A DNA stretch of 7,107 nt from an uncultured bacterium. Lineage in GTDB: Bacteria; Bacillota; Clostridia; Lachnospirales; Lachnospiraceae. The notes below the pieces were generated by a model. That model was not told where the DNA came from. It saw only the letters and a program-made list of their open reading frames with translations, and did not search any database. Position 1 is the stretch's first letter; every line of letters starts with the position of its first letter. The translations under genes and the position numbers were made by a program. The stretch is taken from contig CALFUE010000017.1 in NCBI GenBank assembly GCA_937916345.1, positions 1 through 7,107 on the forward strand, written 5' to 3'. Below are positions 4,428-7,107 of this stretch, one piece after another.

Positions 4428-5990
4428 TCAGAGCAAAATAAAAAGCGTTTCCCCGTCCCAAGTACACTCTTTCACGATTGATCTTACGATTTCGTTCTTT
4501 TCTTCGGCGGTAAAGCCCTCCAGCCCCTTTAATAATCTAAAGATTTCCTTCACTTTTTCAGCGTTCTTCTTTTCTTCGCTTACTTCCTTGCGGTGGCTTG
4601 CTTCCGCATCCGCTTTCTTCGCTTTCAGCTCCCGGAGCTGGGAGTCTAAAGATTCCATTTCAGCTATGATATAGCGAGATGCGGTTGAGTTTTCAGCCAG
4701 AGCCAGAGAGGCGGCGAGCCTGCCGATCTTGTCCTCTGTGCCGGAGATCTTCGCTTGCAGCTTCCGAGGATCCTCGCCTTTCTTCTTTTCGGATTTTTCC
4801 ACATACTTCTCAATCAGTTTCGGATCCGCTTCAATTTCCCGGAACACTTCGAGAGCCTTTTCGTCCAGCAAATCACACTTAATCTGGGAGCAGGCACAAG
4901 CCTCTACGCCTTGACGCATACGACGCTCGCAGTAGTACCAGCGGCTCACGCCGTTTAATTTCTTCTTTGATGATACTGCCATCAAAGCACCGCAGGAGCA
5001 CCGGAGAGCGCCGCGCAAGAGAGGAACGGGGTATTTCGGCTTATGGAAGCAGGCGTTATGGGTCATTCTTCCCTGAACAGCAAGCCACTTTTCTGCAGGC
5101 ATAAATGGCTTATGATAGCCAAGGCATACAGTCCATTCTGCAGGCGGCTGCTTTTGATGCGATTTTTCCTTTTGAGTTGTCCTCCCGTAAACCATAACGC
5201 CGCAGGAGCCGTCCCAGAGCTCCCGGGAAGATTCCATCTTACATCCTTTCGCGGCAAAGTAGTCGTAAACTTCCGGCGTTGCCTCACAGCAGTACGGAGA
5301 GGTAAGGAGCTGGTGGAGCTGTGTCGTTGAAAAGAAACCGCCCTTTTGGGACTTAATACCTTTCTTGCGGAACTCGGTTTCGAGACCCTGAAGGGAATAG
5401 GATCCTGACAGAAAATAATCAAACAGCCAGTTTATATATTCCACGCCTTCAGGAACCGGAACGATGGTTACATGCTTGCGCCCGTTGACAACGATACGGC
5501 TCCGTTCGTAACCGATAGGAGGATTCCCACCTACCCAGTAGCCCTTCTTTGCAAGGCCGTTCATATTATCGGCGACACGCAGGGCTATATTCTTTCGCTC
5601 CATTTGACCGAAAGCAGCGGAGACATACATCATAGCCTCCCCGATGGGCGTTGATGTGTCTATATTCAGATCAAGGCAGATAAAGCGGACATGGTGTGCC
5701 TGCATTTCAGCATAGGCAGCAGAGAAGTCCCGGACATCGCGGGAAAAGCGGTCAAGCTGATAGACCACGAGAACATCACACGCACCCTCCCGGAGCAGCG
5801 CCATCATTGATTGAAAGCCTGGGCGGTTGGTATTCGCCCCGGTAAAATCTTCATCCGAGAACTGCTGCCAGCTTTCAATTTCATTCGGGAAACGCATTTC
5901 GCAGTATTCCCGGCACATACGGAATTGATTGTCGATAGAATCGGAGTTGTCCTTATAAACAGACTTCCGACCATAGGTAAAGAATCGCAT
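4428..5990 (-). CDS. int: Large serine recombinase (phage integrase)
   Basis: The 520-residue protein integrates and excises phage DNA by serine-mediated double-strand exchange between attP and attB. The N-terminal resolvase domain (residues about 1-145) has YGRKS with nucleophile Ser10 and Arg8, QLDRFSRD with Arg81 and Arg84, and ERKNIALR at 131-138. A recombinase domain follows (GNPPIGY at 155-161 to about 300), then a zinc-ribbon-like segment with Cys331, Cys333, Cys354, Cys365 and Cys367, and a charged coiled coil (about 405-485), the part that controls synapsis direction in large serine integrases. Length and domain order are complete. The ATG has AGGAGG ten bases upstream (6001-6006 on the minus strand). 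It is the last gene of the minus-strand lysogeny module, convergent with the lysis operon. No recombination directionality factor is recognisable here. Confidence 0.96.
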   Translation of the reverse strand: MRFFTYGRKSVYKDNSDSIDNQFRMCREYCEMRFPNEIESWQQFSDEDFTGANTNRPGFQSMMALLREGACDVLVVYQLDRFSRDVRDFSAAYAEMQAHHVRFICLDLNIDTSTPIGEAMMYVSAAFGQMERKNIALRVADNMNGLAKKGYWVGGNPPIGYERSRIVVNGRKHVTIVPVPEGVEYINWLFDYFLSGSYSLQGLETEFRKKGIKSQKGGFFSTTQLHQLLTSPYCCEATPEVYDYFAAKGCKMESSRELWDGSCGVMVYGRTTQKEKSHQKQPPAEWTVCLGYHKPFMPAEKWLAVQGRMTHNACFHKPKYPVPLLRGALRCSCGALMAVSSKKKLNGVSRWYYCERRMRQGVEACACSQIKCDLLDEKALEVFREIEADPKLIEKYVEKSEKKKGEDPRKLQAKISGTEDKIGRLAASLALAENSTASRYIIAEMESLDSQLRELKAKKADAEASHRKEVSEEKKNAEKVKEIFRLLKGLEGFTAEEKNEIVRSIVKECTWDGETLFILL

Positions 5991-6008
5991 AAAAAATACA
6001 CCTCCTGC

Positions 6009-6037
6009 TTGTGAATTGCGGCCATTCGGTGTATAAT
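6009..6037 (+). promoter_or_regulatory. Candidate sigma-70-type promoter pointing antisense to the immunity genes
   Basis: TTGTGA (6009-6014) and a perfect TATAAT (6032-6037) are separated by exactly 17 bases on the plus strand. Transcription would start near 6044 and run against the lipoprotein and repressor genes. The -35 box lies next to the integrase ribosome binding site. The minus strand of the same -10 region also reads TATTAT, but no good -35 for integrase is seen at 16-18 bases (TATCAA, ATATCA, CATATC). Confidence 0.4.
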
Positions 6038-6056
6038 AGATTCGCTCGGAAGTGTT

Positions 6057-6101
6057 GATATGCTCCGACCGGAAGCCTGCGGCGGCGACCGGTTACATAT
6101 C
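6057..6101 (+). repeat. Imperfect hairpin downstream of the antisense promoter
   Basis: GATATG (6057-6062) pairs with CATATC (6096-6101), and inside it ACCGG (6068-6072) pairs with CCGGT (6089-6093), with a GC-rich apex that can fold further (GCC/GGC). It would lie within the first 15-60 bases of a transcript from the promoter at 6009-6037. On the minus strand it falls in the leader between lipoprotein and integrase genes. No T-tract follows on either strand, so it is not a typical terminator. Confidence 0.35.
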
Positions 6102-6164
6102 GCTCATATCATACACGGCATGACCAGCCTGCCTTACTGCGCTAACAGTACGGCGGGTTTTCCA

Positions 6165-6569
6165 TTATTCAAAAGGATTCGGAGCGTCAAAATGATCCCC
6201 GATCTTTTCACGGCTTACATAAATAGAGTATTCCGGGCGACTATTGGAACCTGCGTAGGTTATATATATTCCAGTAACGCCGTTTTCAAATTCGCTTTCC
6301 AGCGATTCAAACTTATTCAGGCAGGAAAGCAGATCGTCCAGATCCCATTCACGGCTTACAACAACCTGATATACGGACCGTTCCTGATTCAGAGCGCCGC
6401 ACAGGTCTGTGTCGAACGCAGTAGAGAACAGCCCGTATTCTTCGGATTCTTCTTTCAGACTTTCCTGCAGGCGATCCCTTGCAGAGATCGCCGCCTCATA
6501 ATCCGTTTTGCTGACGCAGCCCGAAAGAAGTAGGCACGGCAGCAGGATCAACAATATCCTTTTCTTCAT
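6165..6569 (-). CDS. Small predicted lipoprotein in the lysogeny module (possible superinfection-exclusion protein)
   Basis: The 134-residue product starts MKKRILLILLPCLLLSGC, a lysine-rich n-region, hydrophobic core and lipobox LLSGC with Cys18 as the predicted lipidated residue. The mature part is acidic and moderately helical at first (about 22-45) and then mixed, with VTGIYITYAGSNSRPEYSIYVSREK near the end. It should sit on the outer face of the cytoplasmic membrane. Its ATG overlaps the repressor stop as ATGA, with GGAGG nine bases upstream, so it is translationally coupled to the repressor and expressed in lysogens. Prophage lipoproteins expressed from the lysogeny region can block superinfection (for example Ltp of Streptococcus phage TP-J34); applying that role here is inference. 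I do not recognise the mature domain. Confidence 0.85.
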   Translation of the reverse strand: MKKRILLILLPCLLLSGCVSKTDYEAAISARDRLQESLKEESEEYGLFSTAFDTDLCGALNQERSVYQVVVSREWDLDDLLSCLNKFESLESEFENGVTGIYITYAGSNSRPEYSIYVSREKIGDHFDAPNPFE

Positions 6570-6931
6570 TCTTGATTGCCTCCGTTATTATGAGCGTTCA
6601 TTTCACGCTCCGCTGTTTGAGTTTCCAAAAGAGCCTTCGCATATTGAAAGAGCCTGTTCGCACGATCTGAGTCCAAATTCCTATAACAATTAAGCAATTC
6701 GACTTCCCAAGTAGTATCAAGGGGAATAGCTTCCTCCCATCCCATTAAATAAGATTCCGAAACATTCAGGAAAGAGGCCATAGCCTCTATTTTGTCAGAA
6801 GGAATATTGGAAACGATGCCATTTTCGTACTTATATATCGTTTGTTTTGTAGTATGAGCAGCTTTAGCGAGCTCGCCCTGCGTTGCGCCTTTAGCTTCTC
6901 TTGCAGCCTTTATTCTTTCGCCGATTGTCAA
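6566..6931 (-). CDS. XRE-family (CI-like) phage repressor
   Basis: The 121-residue protein has an N-terminal HTH_3/XRE DNA-binding domain: IGERIKAAREAKGATQGELA (residues 3-22), TTKQTIYKYENGI as recognition helix region (27-39) and LNVSESYLMGW closing the domain (55-65). The C-terminal tail (about 75-121) is short and helical and has no peptidase domain, so RecA-stimulated self-cleavage as in lambda CI is not expected. It is likely the lysogeny regulator. The start is TTG at 6931, with AAGGAG ten bases upstream (6942-6947 on the minus strand). An ATG nearer that site is out of frame. It is the first gene of the minus-strand cluster. No cro-like gene is visible to the right within the window. 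Confidence 0.92.
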   Translation of the reverse strand: MTIGERIKAAREAKGATQGELAKAAHTTKQTIYKYENGIVSNIPSDKIEAMASFLNVSESYLMGWEEAIPLDTTWEVELLNCYRNLDSDRANRLFQYAKALLETQTAEREMNAHNNGGNQE

Positions 6932-6980
6932 AACCGCTCATCTCCTTATTTTACTGGGTTTAAGGCTTATTTTTTCGAGC

Positions 6981-7001
6981 TTCGAATCCCACCCTCTCCG
7001 C
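6981..7001 (+). other. 3' end of a serine-type tRNA (candidate att core)
   Basis: The 21 bases have tRNA 3' anatomy exactly: T-loop TTCGAAT (6981-6987), 3' T-stem CCCAC (6988-6992), 3' acceptor strand CCTCTCC (6993-6999), discriminator G (7000) and a C. The acceptor CCTCTCC with G discriminator fits bacterial tRNA-Ser. The 5' T-stem is missing: the upstream CGAGC does not pair with CCCAC, so this is not an intact tRNA. A copy starting at the T-loop is the usual form of an attachment core for elements that insert into tRNA genes. Confidence 0.6.
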
Positions 7002-7028
7002 TCATATTTGGAGTGAAATCCGAACCCG

Positions 7029-7062
7029 AAAAGCCTGCAAATTAGCCGTTTGTGGGCTTTTT
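7029..7062 (+). terminator. Strong intrinsic terminator downstream of the tRNA-like fragment
   Basis: AAAAGCCTGCAAA (7029-7041) pairs along all 13 positions (two G-T) with TTTGTGGGCTTTT (7049-7061) around the loop TTAGCCG, ending in TTTTT. The A-tract on the other side makes it potentially bidirectional. Its position 28 bases after the tRNA 3' end fits the native terminator of a host tRNA gene; it also shields the repressor from anything transcribed on its right. Confidence 0.85.
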
Positions 7063-7088
7063 ACTTTTCAGCTGAATTATTTTGAAAA

Positions 7089-7107
7089 TGTGTTACTTTG
7101 TGTTACT
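7089..7107 (+). repeat. Direct repeat TGTGTTACT with 10-bp period, cut by the window end
   Basis: TGTGTTACT occurs at 7089-7097 and again at 7099-7107, exactly one helical turn apart, and may continue beyond the window. Such spaced repeats are typical of integrase arm sites, operators or iterons. Which applies cannot be decided from two copies. Confidence 0.5.

Noticed and set aside
6060..6533. Plus-strand 157-residue ORF opposite the lipoprotein gene, downstream of the antisense promoter
   Set aside because: It mirrors the lipoprotein coding sequence, has no ribosome binding site, and its composition looks like an antisense shadow. The lipoprotein on the other strand has a clear signal peptide, lipobox and coupled start.
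6976..7001. Intact tRNA gene
   Set aside because: Only the T-loop, 3' T-stem and 3' acceptor strand exist; no 5' T-stem, anticodon arm, D arm or 5' acceptor strand is found upstream.
1..7107. CRISPR array, rRNA or insertion sequence
   Set aside because: No regularly spaced direct repeats with unique spacers, no rRNA-like stretch and no transposase were found.

Overview
The window looks like part of a temperate tailed-phage genome (free phage or prophage) from a Gram-positive, probably gut-associated Clostridia-type Firmicute. This rests on strong AGGAGG-type ribosome binding sites, a Firmicutes-style XhlA/holin/amidase lysis cassette, a large serine integrase, a Firmicutes-type lipobox and a short XRE repressor. 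No host gene is visible that would fix the genus.

Positions 1-1969 hold a nearly complete diversity-generating retroelement (DGR) in the classical order: 3' end of the variable repeat (VR) in a truncated target gene, downstream hairpins, avd, template repeat (TR), structured spacer, reverse transcriptase. The first 43 bases align without gaps to TR 646-688. All three mismatches (VR 11, 20, 22) fall on TR adenines and change three residues, the signature of adenine-directed mutagenic retrohoming. The target is most likely a tail fibre or receptor-binding protein, but its body lies outside the window. Inferred mechanism: the TR transcript is copied by RT with Avd, adenines are misread, and the mutated cDNA replaces the VR.

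Positions 1962-4140 form a tightly packed plus-strand lysis operon directly behind the RT: a 57-aa helical protein, an XhlA-like coiled-coil membrane protein, a three-helix holin, a 36-aa acidic peptide and a modular endolysin (amidase, lysozyme-like domain, SH3). A strong terminator follows at 4235-4268.

Positions 4141-4427 are non-coding and contain the terminator, a G-rich stretch and two dyads, one of which is a candidate attP. The minus strand then carries the lysogeny module, in transcription order: XRE repressor (6931-6566), a translationally coupled lipoprotein (6569-6165) and a large serine recombinase (5990-4428). A good plus-strand promoter and hairpin lie between the lipoprotein and integrase genes, pointing antisense to the immunity genes.

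The right end (6932-7107) holds a 21-nt copy of the 3' end of a serine-type tRNA, starting exactly at the T-loop, then a 13-bp-stem terminator and a 10-bp-period direct repeat cut by the window edge. This resembles an attachment core in a tRNA gene, which is unexpected beside a serine integrase. The most notable content is the DGR coupled to the lysis operon; the most puzzling is the choice of two possible attachment sites.
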